Below, piece by piece: positions 54,838 to 63,760 of a DNA stretch of 64,000 nucleotides (position 1 is the first letter of the stretch; every line of letters begins with the position of its first letter). Source of the stretch: Gammaproteobacteria bacterium. GTDB lineage: Bacteria > Gemmatimonadota > Gemmatimonadetes > Longimicrobiales > Gaopeijiaceae. Location: contig JAPPHB010000002.1 of the NCBI GenBank assembly GCA_028821195.1, forward strand, positions 7,217-71,216, written 5' to 3'. Below the pieces are notes generated by a model, which was not told where the DNA came from, did no database searches, and saw nothing but the letters and a program-made list of their open reading frames with translations. Made by a program: the position numbers and the translations under genes.

Positions 54838-56118
54838 CTACTGATCCGCCCCCCGGAAGCGCGCGCCCACCCCCTCGCGGTCCATCGCCGTCCCCCGCAG
54901 GTACACCGCGTCTATCGTGCGCGTGTTGGTGATATCGTCCAGCGGATTTGCGTCGAGCACGATGAAGTCGGCGCTCATGCCCGCCTCGACCGTCCCCAGG
55001 TCGTCGGCGCCCACGAATTCCGCGGAGGCGCTGGTGGCGGCCACGATGACGTCCGCCGGGCTCATTCCGCTCCGCACCATGTCGGCCAGCTCCTGGTGGA
55101 CGGCCCAGGGCGAACTGCCGTCGGTGCCGAAGGAGATGGTGATGCCCTCCCGGCTGAGGCGGTCCAGGTTGCGCGCCTGGATGCCGAAGAAGTCCTGGAG
55201 TTCCGGCCGGTCGAACGAGTTGGTCTGCATCAACTCGACCTGGGCCGCCGGCACCGAACCCGCCAGCCAGCTCATGTCCTCGGCCACCCCCGGCGCGGGC
55301 AGGTTGGGGACCAGCACCACGTTGGGACGCTCCTGCCAGAGCGCGACCAGCTCGTCGTCGACATCCATGTCGCGAATGCCGTGCGCGAAGGCGTCGACGC
55401 CGGCCCGCAGCAGCCCCTTCGCGTCCTCGAGCGTGAAGACGTGGGCGGTCACCCGCAGCCCATTGGCGTGCGCCTCGTCGATGACGGCCTCGTACAACCC
55501 GGACGAGAGCCGATCGTACTGGCCACTCCGGTCGTCCACCCAGATCTTCACGATGTCCACCTGGTCGGCGGCCAGCTCCCGGACCGCCGCACGAGCCTCG
55601 TCCTCGGTGGTCACCCAGTGGGGAATCTCCGTGCGGCCGGGCTCCGGTGAGGTGATGCCCCGTCCCGCGCTCTGCGAGCGGGCGCCGTCGGGCACCACTT
55701 CGCCGCGCATCTGCAAACCGACGTTCCCATCCTCCGTCCCCAGGCTCACCACCATGGACTGGCCGTAGTAGGCGTAGTGCTGCAGCTGGTCGGTGCGCGT
55801 CTCGCGGTCGGACGCCAGGTGGATGTGCGCGTTCACGATCGCCGGCATGACGGTCTTGCCGGCCAGACTCACGTGGGTGGCTCCGGCGGGCTCGTCCACC
55901 TCCCCCGCCGCGCCAACCGCCGTAAAGCGGCCATCCTCCACGACGAAGACGGCGTCCTCGATTACGCCCCCGTCGCCGACGATCACGCGCGCGCCCTCGA
56001 AGACCACCGCGTCCGAGCTCCCGGCCTCGGGCGCATCCGCACACGCGGACGACACCAGGCTCAGGGAGAATGCGGCAGAGAGGATCGTCAATCTGAGTAA
56101 GCTGTTTCTCGCGTCCAT
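54838..56118 (-). CDS. Exported amidohydrolase (imidazolonepropionase-like) lipoprotein
   Basis: A 426-residue metal-dependent hydrolase with a lipobox-like SLVSSAC near residue 26. The TIM-barrel signatures are MPAIVNAHIHL (HxH), VDIVKIWVDD (the lysine that is carboxylated in many members), VTAHVFT, AFAHGIRD and ISFGTDGSSP (catalytic Asp). The end VEAGMSADFIVLDANPLDDI is the usual composite-domain closure. Many relatives are prolidases or other dipeptide and amide hydrolases; the substrate is unknown. ATG 56118 has GAGG close upstream. Confidence 0.85.
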   Translation of the reverse strand: MDARNSLLRLTILSAAFSLSLVSSACADAPEAGSSDAVVFEGARVIVGDGGVIEDAVFVVEDGRFTAVGAAGEVDEPAGATHVSLAGKTVMPAIVNAHIHLASDRETRTDQLQHYAYYGQSMVVSLGTEDGNVGLQMRGEVVPDGARSQSAGRGITSPEPGRTEIPHWVTTEDEARAAVRELAADQVDIVKIWVDDRSGQYDRLSSGLYEAVIDEAHANGLRVTAHVFTLEDAKGLLRAGVDAFAHGIRDMDVDDELVALWQERPNVVLVPNLPAPGVAEDMSWLAGSVPAAQVELMQTNSFDRPELQDFFGIQARNLDRLSREGITISFGTDGSSPWAVHQELADMVRSGMSPADVIVAATSASAEFVGADDLGTVEAGMSADFIVLDANPLDDITNTRTIDAVYLRGTAMDREGVGARFRGADQ

Positions 56119-56149
56119 GCGAACCTCACATCTGGATGAACATTTCATT

Positions 56150-56956
56150 TCACCGCGCCGGCCGGGTCCAGAGGTTGAGCGGAATCGGCATGATCGGCCT
56201 GCGGGCCATCTGCTCCATGAACTGATTGGTGTAGATCCGGATTTCGGAGCCCCAGGAGAAGACTTCCATCAGATAGATGTCCGAGACCGCATAGGTCTCC
56301 AGCTCGTCGAGCCCTCCCCACGCGAGCGCCTCGTCCACATAGACCCACGGTTCGATGGCGAATCCTCGCCGATATACGCATCGGCTGCTCATCGTCCCGG
56401 CGGGACAGGTCACGATGCGCACCATGGTGCGCTGATTCAGGAAGTCCAGCGGGGTACCGCTCATCGCGCGAAACAGCTCCTGCCGGTCGTAGGCCTGGGT
56501 GGAGAAACCCGCGGCCCTCCGGCGGAAGCGCAGGCGGGCTTCCATCTCCGTTACGTTCTCGACCGTGGCGGTCACGCCGGCGAGCATGATGGGCCGGGGC
56601 GTGAGCGCCACCTGCATCATTCCGCTCGACTCGGGGGTGACGGTGGCGGCGACCGCCCTCTTCTGGTATCCGAACTGCGTGACCACGAGCAGCTGGGGTC
56701 CGGCTTCGACATCCTCCAGCCGGAAGACGCCCTGATCGTCGGTGAGCACCCCCCGGCGGCCGTTCTCGAGCGAGACGGCGGCGGTCGGAATTGCGGTACC
56801 GGTCACGACGTCGTAGACGACGCCCATGATGGTCACCCGTGCGTCCTCGGACTCCGGCTCCTGGGCGGACACGGCCCCGGGAAGACACAGAACTGCCGCG
56901 ATGACCAGCGGGACGGTCATCCAGGCGGATATCGGGTTGGCGGTGCATCCTTGCAT
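56150..56956 (-). CDS. CarboxypepD_reg-like/plug-like protein without barrel
   Basis: A 268-residue exported protein (signal peptide ending AVSAQ). Residues of about 45-120 are a CarboxypepD_reg-like beta-sandwich (IMGVVYDVVTGTAIPTAAVS, LTDDQGVFRLEDVEAGP). The C-terminal half resembles a degenerate receptor plug (WVYVDEAL, then DIYLMEVFSWGSEIRIYTN), after which the protein stops with no barrel. It has two cysteines near residue 196-205 that may pair. ATG 56956 has AAAGG upstream. It precedes the exported amidohydrolase by 31 bases and could share its transcript. Confidence 0.7.
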   Translation of the reverse strand: MQGCTANPISAWMTVPLVIAAVLCLPGAVSAQEPESEDARVTIMGVVYDVVTGTAIPTAAVSLENGRRGVLTDDQGVFRLEDVEAGPQLLVVTQFGYQKRAVAATVTPESSGMMQVALTPRPIMLAGVTATVENVTEMEARLRFRRRAAGFSTQAYDRQELFRAMSGTPLDFLNQRTMVRIVTCPAGTMSSRCVYRRGFAIEPWVYVDEALAWGGLDELETYAVSDIYLMEVFSWGSEIRIYTNQFMEQMARRPIMPIPLNLWTRPAR

Positions 56957-57136
56957 GACGTTGGCCTTTCCCTGGAAGTCCGTCGAAGGGTCCGCGCAGC
57001 CGAAGGCCGCGGTATTGCACCTCTTTCTTACTACTACGCCACCGGAAGTGCTCCCGCCACTCCCGCGAGAAAAATCACCAGTAGATGTCAGTATACGCCA
57101 GTACAAACGGTATCCGGAATCAACGCCTTCCCTCCA

Positions 57137-58483
57137 TCAATCCCCGGCGAGTCCCGTCTCGTCGACGGCGAGCAGCGTCAGCAACAGCACGTTGGCGCCG
57201 TTGACGATGTCGGAGTCCTCGGTGCGTTCCTCGGGGGCGTGGCTGATGCCCCCGATGGAGGGCACGAAGATCATCCCCACCGGGGCGAGCAGGGCGATGC
57301 TCTGGGCGTCGTGTCCGGCGCCCGAAGGCATGCGGCGCGAAACCAGGCCGAGTTCGCGGGCGGAGGCCGCAAAGAGGTCGCGGATGCGCGGGTCGGTGGG
57401 AGCGGCGCGGCTGGTGTAGAAGCGCTGGAAGGCAAAGGTCACGCCGGTTTCTTGCGCGATTCGTTCGCTCCGCGCGCGCACAGCCTCAAAGACGCTCTCG
57501 ATGCCCGCCATCGACAGATCGCGGATCTCAAGCGAGAGAACCGCCCGCCCGGGGATCACGTTGGGGACGCCGGGCTCGGCGGCGAGCCGTCCCACCGTGG
57601 CTACCTGCCGCCCCGGCATGCCTCGCGCGGTGCGATGCACCATGTCGATGAAGCGCGCGGCCCCAACCATCGCGTCCTGACGCCGGTCCATGGGAGTGGT
57701 GCCGGCGTGGTTGGTCATGCCCTCGACGGCGACGTTCCAGCGCATGATGCCGACGATTCCCTCCACCACCCCGATGTCGATGTCGTCGGTCTCCATGACC
57801 GCGCCCTGCTCGATGTGCAGCTCGAGGAAGGCGGCGATGGAGCCGGGCTCGCGGCGGGCGTCCACCAATCGGTCCGGGTCGCCGCCCAGGCGCCGCAGTC
57901 CGTCTCCGATGGTGTAGCCCGAGGCGGTCTGGACGTCGCGTTCGAACGGCAGGAACTCTCCGGCGAGGATGCGGCTGCCCGTCTTGCCGCCTTCCTCGTT
58001 GGAGAAGATGGCCACCTCGAGGGGATGGCGGGTGCGGTGGCCGGCCTCGGCGAGCCGGGTCGCGGCCTCGACAGCGGCCATCGATCCGACCTGGCCATCG
58101 AAATTGCCCCCTCCGGGCACCGAGTCGATGTGCGAGCCGAACATCAGCGGCGGTAGCGAGGAATCCCGGCCCGCCTTGCGCGCGATCAGGTTGCCGGCCA
58201 GGTCGATGCCGACCTGGAAGCCGGCCGCGCCCAGGTGGCCCGCCACCCAGTCGAGCGCTTCGATGTTCGCGTCGCTGAAGGCCACCCGGTCGATCCCGCC
58301 CGCCGCGTTGCGCCCGAAGGCCTCGAGCGCGCGCATGCGCTCGATCAGGCGACCGGCATCCACGCGAAGCTCCTGGCGCCCACCGTGGCGCAATCCGCGC
58401 GGCAGACTCCTCGTGCCTCCGGGGAGCGCAAGCCCGCCCAGCGCCATCGCACCCATCCGGGTAAAGTGTCTTCGATTCATCAT
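57137..58483 (-). CDS. M20-family amidase/carbamoylase with twin-arginine-like signal
   Basis: A 448-residue Zn-dependent hydrolase of the hydantoinase/carbamoylase branch. The metal-site segments are MFGSHIDSVPGGGNFDGQVG, IFSNEEGGKTGSR, LELHIEQGAVME and, near the end, GISHAPEERTED; PSGAGHDAQS is also typical. Family members hydrolyse N-carbamoyl amino acids, ureidoglycolate or allantoate. The N-terminus NRRHFTRMGAMALGGLALP looks like a Tat signal, so the enzyme may be exported folded with its metal. GGAGG lies five bases before ATG 58483. Confidence 0.85.
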   Translation of the reverse strand: MMNRRHFTRMGAMALGGLALPGGTRSLPRGLRHGGRQELRVDAGRLIERMRALEAFGRNAAGGIDRVAFSDANIEALDWVAGHLGAAGFQVGIDLAGNLIARKAGRDSSLPPLMFGSHIDSVPGGGNFDGQVGSMAAVEAATRLAEAGHRTRHPLEVAIFSNEEGGKTGSRILAGEFLPFERDVQTASGYTIGDGLRRLGGDPDRLVDARREPGSIAAFLELHIEQGAVMETDDIDIGVVEGIVGIMRWNVAVEGMTNHAGTTPMDRRQDAMVGAARFIDMVHRTARGMPGRQVATVGRLAAEPGVPNVIPGRAVLSLEIRDLSMAGIESVFEAVRARSERIAQETGVTFAFQRFYTSRAAPTDPRIRDLFAASARELGLVSRRMPSGAGHDAQSIALLAPVGMIFVPSIGGISHAPEERTEDSDIVNGANVLLLTLLAVDETGLAGD

Positions 58484-58638
58484 GCGACCTCCGCGCCCAT
58501 GAGACATTGAGCGAGCCCGACCATGCCACGCAGGTTGCCCGGTCCGGGTTCCCGCCGCAAGCGGCTGTGGAGCGTGGGCGCGGCCCGGAGCGGACACGTT
58601 CCGAACCCGCGCCCGGCGAACGGTGTACTCCCGCAACC

Positions 58639-59115
58639 ATGAGCGGATTCGATCCCACCCCGAAGAAGCCCACCGACGCCGACACGGTCATCACCGAACT
58701 GATGATGCCGAATCAGGTGAACAACCTGGGCAACGTCTTCGGCGGAGTGATCCTCTCCATGGTGGACCGCGCGGCGGCGGTGGCCGCCATCCGTCACGCG
58801 GGACGGCCATGCGTAACCGTCTCCATCGACCGCGTCGACTTCAGGGAGCCCATCCGCTCCGGCGAGCTGGTCACCTGTTCGGCGCACGTGAACTACGTGG
58901 GCACCACCTCCATCGAGGTCGGCGTTCGGGTCGACGCCGAAAACCCGCTCACCGGGGTGAAGCGGCATACCAACACCTGCCTCCTCACCTTCGTCGCGAT
59001 CGACGAAGCCTGCCGTCCCACTCCCGTACCCCCACTCGACCTCACGGACCCCGACGACCGCCGCCGCTATGAGGAAGGCCGCAAGCGCCGGCGCAGGCGG
59101 CTGGAGCTGCCGTAG
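58639..59115 (+). CDS. Hotdog-fold acyl-CoA thioesterase
   Basis: A 158-residue protein of the YciA/BACH acyl-CoA hydrolase family. TELMMPNQVNNLGNVFGGVI is the family N-terminal motif (Asn and Gly of the active site), followed by MVDRAAAVAAIRHAG and VSIDRVDFREPIRSGELV. It would hydrolyse acyl-CoA thioesters in the cytoplasm. ATG 58639 begins at the conserved N-terminus. Divergent from the M20 gene; the C-terminal tail is Arg-rich. Confidence 0.9.
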   Translation: MSGFDPTPKKPTDADTVITELMMPNQVNNLGNVFGGVILSMVDRAAAVAAIRHAGRPCVTVSIDRVDFREPIRSGELVTCSAHVNYVGTTSIEVGVRVDAENPLTGVKRHTNTCLLTFVAIDEACRPTPVPPLDLTDPDDRRRYEEGRKRRRRRLELP

Positions 59116-59204
59116 GCAAAAACCGGTCGCACTCGGCGGAGAGCGGTTGCGACGGCTGCGACGCCAGCGACACCGGGCAGCAGACGACGCGTGGCCTGCC
59201 GCTC

Positions 59205-59234
59205 TTGTCACTTCCGCCGTCCACAACCTATTAT
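59205..59234 (+). promoter_or_regulatory. Candidate promoter of the second SusC/SusD operon
   Basis: TTGTCA (59205-59210) and TATTAT (59229-59234) are 18 bases apart, near consensus. Downstream, GTTATGTCCGG is directly repeated with an 11-base period (59250-59270), before the GTG start at 59321. The leader would be about 80 bases. Confidence 0.5.
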
Positions 59235-59320
59235 CGCATGTCGCGCCGGGTTATGTCCGGGTTATGTCCGAGTTTGGTCCGGCGCAAGTTCACAACGCGA
59301 CTCGGGAAAGGAGGAGATCC

Positions 59321-62296
59321 GTGAGACGCAATACCTTGTTCGCCCTCATCGCGCTCGCGATGGCATCGCCCGCGCTGCTGCAAGCGCAGACGGTGACGGG
59401 CACCGTTCGGGACCAGGCCACGGGGGATCCGATCAACGCGGCCCAGGTCTTCATCGAGGGGCTCGACATCGGCTCGCTCAGCCAGGCCGACGGCCAGTAC
59501 CTCATCATCAACGTGCCGGCCGGCTCGCAGACGGTCACCGTGCAGTCCATCGGCTACCGCTCGGAGTCGGTGGTGGTGAACGTGCCAGCCGACGGCTCGG
59601 TCGTTCAGAACTTCTTCCTCGCCTCCCAGGCGCTGCAGCTTGACGAGGTGGTCGTGACCGGCACGGCGGCGGCGAGCCGCGTGCGCGAGATCGGCAACTC
59701 GGTGGCCGTGCTCGATGCGGCCGTCGCTGAGGTTCAGCCGCTCCAGAACGTCTCCGACCTGCTGCGCGGCCGCCTGGCGGGGGTCGTCATCCAGCAGGGC
59801 TCGGGCGACGCCGGCGGCGCCTCCACCATCAAGATCCGCGGCAGCTCGACCATGCGCGAGGTCAACGACGGTCCGCTCGTCTATATCGATGGCGTCCGGG
59901 TGAGCAACCGCATGGAGAGCGGCTCGCGCGATGTCTCCCGCATCGACGACCTCGACCCGGCGATGATCGAGAGCATCGAGGTCATCAAGGGACCGGCCGC
60001 GGCCACCCTCTACGGCACCGAGGCGGCCAACGGGGTCATCAACATCAAGACCAAGATGGGGGCCGTCGGCGACGCCCAGTGGAACTTCACCTTCCGCCAG
60101 GGTGCGCAGTGGTTCCGGGACCCGGCCGGCCGCACGCCCACCAACTACGGGGTGAGCAACATCTCGGGCCAGCTCGAAGAGATCAACATGTTCCGGGACT
60201 ACCCGGCAGAACAGGATCTCATGTTCAACACCGGGCACACCCAGTACTACGGCATCGACCTCTCCGGCGGGTCCGACCTGTTCCAGTACTTCGTGGCCGG
60301 ATCGGCGTCTTCGGACCGGGGCGTGACAGAGGACAGTTGGGCGAAGAAGTACAACGGCCGGGTGAACGTCCAGGCGCAGCCCAGCGAGGACCTGACGCTC
60401 TCGGCCAATGCCGGTATCGCGCTTACGCGCATCCGGCTGGGCGGCGATCAGCCGTACGAGGAGGCGATCCGAGCCACTCCGACGACTCTCGGCACCCCGC
60501 GCAGAGGCTACCGGCGGTACACGCCCGAGGCGATGTACGAGAGGAACAACTACTACAACAACGCCAACCGCATGACGGCCGGCCTCACGGCGTCGCATAC
60601 GCCCTTCGACTGGCTCACCCACCGCTTCACCTTCGGGCTGGACGTGACCGATCAGCTCGAAGATCAGTTGCAGCCCTTCCTGACGCCGGAGTCGGCGCAG
60701 TTCTGGTCGTCGAACGCGGCGGCGGGCGGTCGCAGGGCCAATCGTGAGGCGGTCGTCTACACCACATGGGACTACGCCGCGTCCGGCACCCGTGACCTGA
60801 CCGCGGACATCCTCTCCACGACGTCGGTCGGATTCCAGGTCTACACCCGGACCATCGAGGACGTGACCGCCGACGGCGACCGCTTCCCGGCGCTCGGCCT
60901 CTCGAGCGTGAACGCCACCGCGGAACGCTTCGGGTTCGATGGCTTCGTCGAGAACAACACCGTCGGCGTCTACCTGCAGCAGCAGTTCGGCTGGCAGGAC
61001 CGGCTGTTCATCACCGGGGCCGTGCGCGCCGACGACAACAGCGCGTTCGGTGAGGACTTCGACCTTATCGTCTACCCCAAGGTCAGCGGCTCCTGGGTGG
61101 TCGCCGACGGCGGCTCGGGCTTTGCCAACTCCTTCCGCCTGCGCGCCGCCTACGGCGAGTCGGGCCAGCAGCCCGACGCCTTCGCCGCGCTGCGCACCTT
61201 CGCCACGCGCGCGTCTCCCGCGGGCTCGGCGACCGTGCGGCCCAACGATCCCGGGAACTCGGAGCTGGGTCCCGAGCGCGGCGTCGAGATCGAGGCCGGG
61301 TTCGATGCGAGCTTCTTCAACGACCGCGTCACCATCGACTTCACCTACTACGACCAGCGCACCAAGGACGCTATCGTGGCGCGTAATCGCGCGCCCTCGA
61401 CCGGATTCCTCGCCCAGCAGTTCGTCAACATCGGCGAGGTCAGCAACCGGGGCATCGAGGTCGGACTTTCCGCCCGCGTCCTGGAGTCGAGCTCGCTGGA
61501 CTGGGATCTGATCGTCAACGCCAGCACCAACCGGAACCGGGTCGAGAACCTGGGTCTGCCGTGCAGCGGGAAGCCGGAGCTGAGAGACACCTGCTTCCTT
61601 CAGCTGGGATGGACCACGCGCCACCACGAAGGCTATCCGGTGGGCTCGCTGTTCGCGCCCAGCGTCGCGTTCGCCGAGTTCCTCCCGGGCTCCGACCAGA
61701 TCAACCGCCAGACCCTCCTCTGCCACTCGGTCGACGAGGACGACAGCGCCCCTTACATCCCGTGCAACGAAGAGGCGTGGATCTACCAGGGGCATCCGGA
61801 TCCGAACCTGGAGATCTCCGTGGGATCGTCGTTCACCATAGGCGAGCGGCTGACCCTGGACGCGCTGGTTCAGGGCAAGATCGGCCAGACCAAGTACGAC
61901 CTGCAGGGCTGGTGGAGGTACGGCGCCATCCAGCAGAGCGAACTCACCGCCTACCCGTTCGACCACGACATCCGCCTGGTCGCCGAAGCGCAGTTCGGTT
62001 CGACGGGCGAGTACGACCTCTGGGTAAACGAGGCGTCGTTCGTGCGCTTCCGCGAGCTCTCGCTCACCTACCAGATGCCGCAGGATTGGACCCAGGTGCT
62101 ACGGTCGACCCGGGGAAGCCTCAGCCTCTCCGCCCGCAACCTGGCCATGCTCTGGACCAACTGGCCGGAGTGGCCGCATCACGATCCCGAGGTCGTGGAC
62201 CCGAGCAACACCTTCTCGGGCAACCGGGAGCCGCAGGAGGACTCCGCGGTTCCACCGCTGACCTCCATCACCCTCACTGTCCGCCTGGGCATGTAA
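59321..62296 (+). CDS. SusC/RagA family TonB-dependent receptor
   Basis: A 991-residue outer-membrane receptor. GTG 59321 is chosen for the AAGGAGGAGAT ribosome site and because it yields a clean signal peptide (RRNTLFALIALAMA, ending LLQAQ). Next come a CarboxypepD_reg-like domain (VTGTVRDQATGDPINAAQV), a plug (LDEVVVTGTAAASRV; LVYIDGVRV; TLYGTEAANGVINIKTK), and the barrel ending SITLTVRLGM. It lacks the VGYG box of typical SusC. Partner SusD follows at 12 bases. Substrate unknown: no enzymes are linked. Confidence 0.93.
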   Translation: MRRNTLFALIALAMASPALLQAQTVTGTVRDQATGDPINAAQVFIEGLDIGSLSQADGQYLIINVPAGSQTVTVQSIGYRSESVVVNVPADGSVVQNFFLASQALQLDEVVVTGTAAASRVREIGNSVAVLDAAVAEVQPLQNVSDLLRGRLAGVVIQQGSGDAGGASTIKIRGSSTMREVNDGPLVYIDGVRVSNRMESGSRDVSRIDDLDPAMIESIEVIKGPAAATLYGTEAANGVINIKTKMGAVGDAQWNFTFRQGAQWFRDPAGRTPTNYGVSNISGQLEEINMFRDYPAEQDLMFNTGHTQYYGIDLSGGSDLFQYFVAGSASSDRGVTEDSWAKKYNGRVNVQAQPSEDLTLSANAGIALTRIRLGGDQPYEEAIRATPTTLGTPRRGYRRYTPEAMYERNNYYNNANRMTAGLTASHTPFDWLTHRFTFGLDVTDQLEDQLQPFLTPESAQFWSSNAAAGGRRANREAVVYTTWDYAASGTRDLTADILSTTSVGFQVYTRTIEDVTADGDRFPALGLSSVNATAERFGFDGFVENNTVGVYLQQQFGWQDRLFITGAVRADDNSAFGEDFDLIVYPKVSGSWVVADGGSGFANSFRLRAAYGESGQQPDAFAALRTFATRASPAGSATVRPNDPGNSELGPERGVEIEAGFDASFFNDRVTIDFTYYDQRTKDAIVARNRAPSTGFLAQQFVNIGEVSNRGIEVGLSARVLESSSLDWDLIVNASTNRNRVENLGLPCSGKPELRDTCFLQLGWTTRHHEGYPVGSLFAPSVAFAEFLPGSDQINRQTLLCHSVDEDDSAPYIPCNEEAWIYQGHPDPNLEISVGSSFTIGERLTLDALVQGKIGQTKYDLQGWWRYGAIQQSELTAYPFDHDIRLVAEAQFGSTGEYDLWVNEASFVRFRELSLTYQMPQDWTQVLRSTRGSLSLSARNLAMLWTNWPEWPHHDPEVVDPSNTFSGNREPQEDSAVPPLTSITLTVRLGM

Positions 62297-62308
62297 AGGA
62301 GGCTTGTC

Positions 62309-63625
62309 ATGATAAAGCAGATGATCAAGGCTTCCGCCCTCGTCCTCGCGCCCATTGCGCTGCTCGCGTCGTGTGACGCGCTCGACGAGCTGCTGAGTGT
62401 CGAAGAGCCTTCCCGGGTGGTGGCGAGCGACCTCGAGAACCCGAATTCGGCTAATCTTCTCGTCGCCAGCGTGGCCAACGAGTTCCGCTGCGCCCATACC
62501 TATCACGCGACCGCGAGCGCCCTCACCGGAAACGAGTGGCGGGACGCCTCGAACAATACCATCTCCAACATCTGGGACGCCCGCATCCACGACACCAGCG
62601 GTTACGGCTCCCAGTACGCGCAGCGCGACTGCGGGGACACCTTCAGCCCGGCGATCTACCGTCCGCTCTCAAGGACGCGCTGGCTCGCCGACTACGTGCT
62701 CGGCCTGCTGAATGAGTGGACCGACGCCGACGTCCCCGACAGGACGCAGATGATCGCCGAGGTGGCGATGTACGCCGGCTACACCTATACGCTGTTCGCC
62801 GAATCGATGTGCGAGCTGGTAGTGGTCGAAAACGGGCCCGTCGTCAGTCCCGCCGACGCCTTCGGCGTGGCGATCGAACGCTATGACCAGTCGGCGGCGG
62901 CCGGGGCTTCGGGCGACCTTCTCAACGCCGTGCGCGTGGGCAAGGCCCGGACCCAGCTCAACCTGGGGCAGACGTCGGCGGCCGCGGGCACCGCAAGCGC
63001 GGTGCCGGAGGGATTCGAGTGGCTGCTCGAGTATTCCGGCGCAGAATCGGTCACCAAGAACAAGCAGTGGGAGTTCAACGTCGACAACAACATGGTCACG
63101 GTGGCGGAGCCCTACCGCGACTTCCCCTGCAACTTCCCGTGGCCCGACGACATGATGTCGGACTGCATGCGGGAACTGGACCCGCGCGTCAAGGTGACCG
63201 ACCAGGAGCGGGGCCATCCCAACACGGAGATCCCCCTCTGGTTTGCCGAGAAGTATCAGAGCGCGGGTTCTCCCGTGCAGCTGGCCAGCTGGGAAGAGGC
63301 ACAGCTCATCATCGCCGAGGCTGCAATCGAAGCCGGCAACTACGGCCAGGCGTCGTCGATCTTCAACACATTGCGCGCAAACGCTGGCCTGTCGCCCCAC
63401 ATGGCCATGATGGACATGAACGGCATGATGGACCAGCTCATCGAGGAGCGCGCCGCAGAGCTGTTCCTGGAGGGACACCACCTGTGGGACTTGAGGCGGC
63501 TCGGAGTCCGGCCCTATCCGCCGATCGGCCAGGACGACGGCTTCGGCGCCGTGTACGGCAACCAGCTTTGCTTCGACCTGCCGGCCACGGAGTTCCAGAA
63601 CAACACCACCATCACGGGCGGCTGA
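62309..63625 (+). CDS. RagB/SusD family lipoprotein
   Basis: A 438-residue lipoprotein (lipobox ALLASC, C22) with an AAAGGAGG ribosome site. Helical repeats (YTYTLFAESMCELVVVENG; LNAVRVGKARTQLNLGQ) and the C-terminal LIEERAAELFLEGHHLWDLR match SusD. It is the surface-binding partner of the preceding receptor. It is shorter and rather divergent compared with the SusD at 47915-49336, and contains several extra cysteines. The operon ends at the terminator after it. Confidence 0.9.
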   Translation: MIKQMIKASALVLAPIALLASCDALDELLSVEEPSRVVASDLENPNSANLLVASVANEFRCAHTYHATASALTGNEWRDASNNTISNIWDARIHDTSGYGSQYAQRDCGDTFSPAIYRPLSRTRWLADYVLGLLNEWTDADVPDRTQMIAEVAMYAGYTYTLFAESMCELVVVENGPVVSPADAFGVAIERYDQSAAAGASGDLLNAVRVGKARTQLNLGQTSAAAGTASAVPEGFEWLLEYSGAESVTKNKQWEFNVDNNMVTVAEPYRDFPCNFPWPDDMMSDCMRELDPRVKVTDQERGHPNTEIPLWFAEKYQSAGSPVQLASWEEAQLIIAEAAIEAGNYGQASSIFNTLRANAGLSPHMAMMDMNGMMDQLIEERAAELFLEGHHLWDLRRLGVRPYPPIGQDDGFGAVYGNQLCFDLPATEFQNNTTITGG

Positions 63626-63691
63626 TGATTCGCCAGTGATCGACAGCTTCCGTAAGAGGAGGATCCGGAGGATCTGATTCTCCCCCAAGCG

Positions 63692-63736
63692 AAACCGGAG
63701 GCGGGCCCCGGCGGGGCTTGCCTCCGGTTTTTTCTT
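63692..63736 (+). terminator. Intrinsic terminator of the second SusC/SusD operon
   Basis: AAACCGGAGGC (63692-63702) pairs perfectly with GCCTCCGGTTT (63720-63730), giving an 11-bp stem followed by further T residues. The loop contains a second small hairpin (GCCCC/GGGGC). It lies between convergent genes, so it may work in both directions. Confidence 0.9.
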
Positions 63737-63760
63737 GGCAGGTTTGCCGGGCGGGTGGTG

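Noticed and set aside
59250..59270. Direct repeat GTTATGTCCGG as a possible upstream start of the second SusC
   Set aside because: The in-frame ATG at 59264 has no ribosome site and would put about 19 polar residues before the signal peptide; GTG 59321 with AAGGAGGAGAT fits better.
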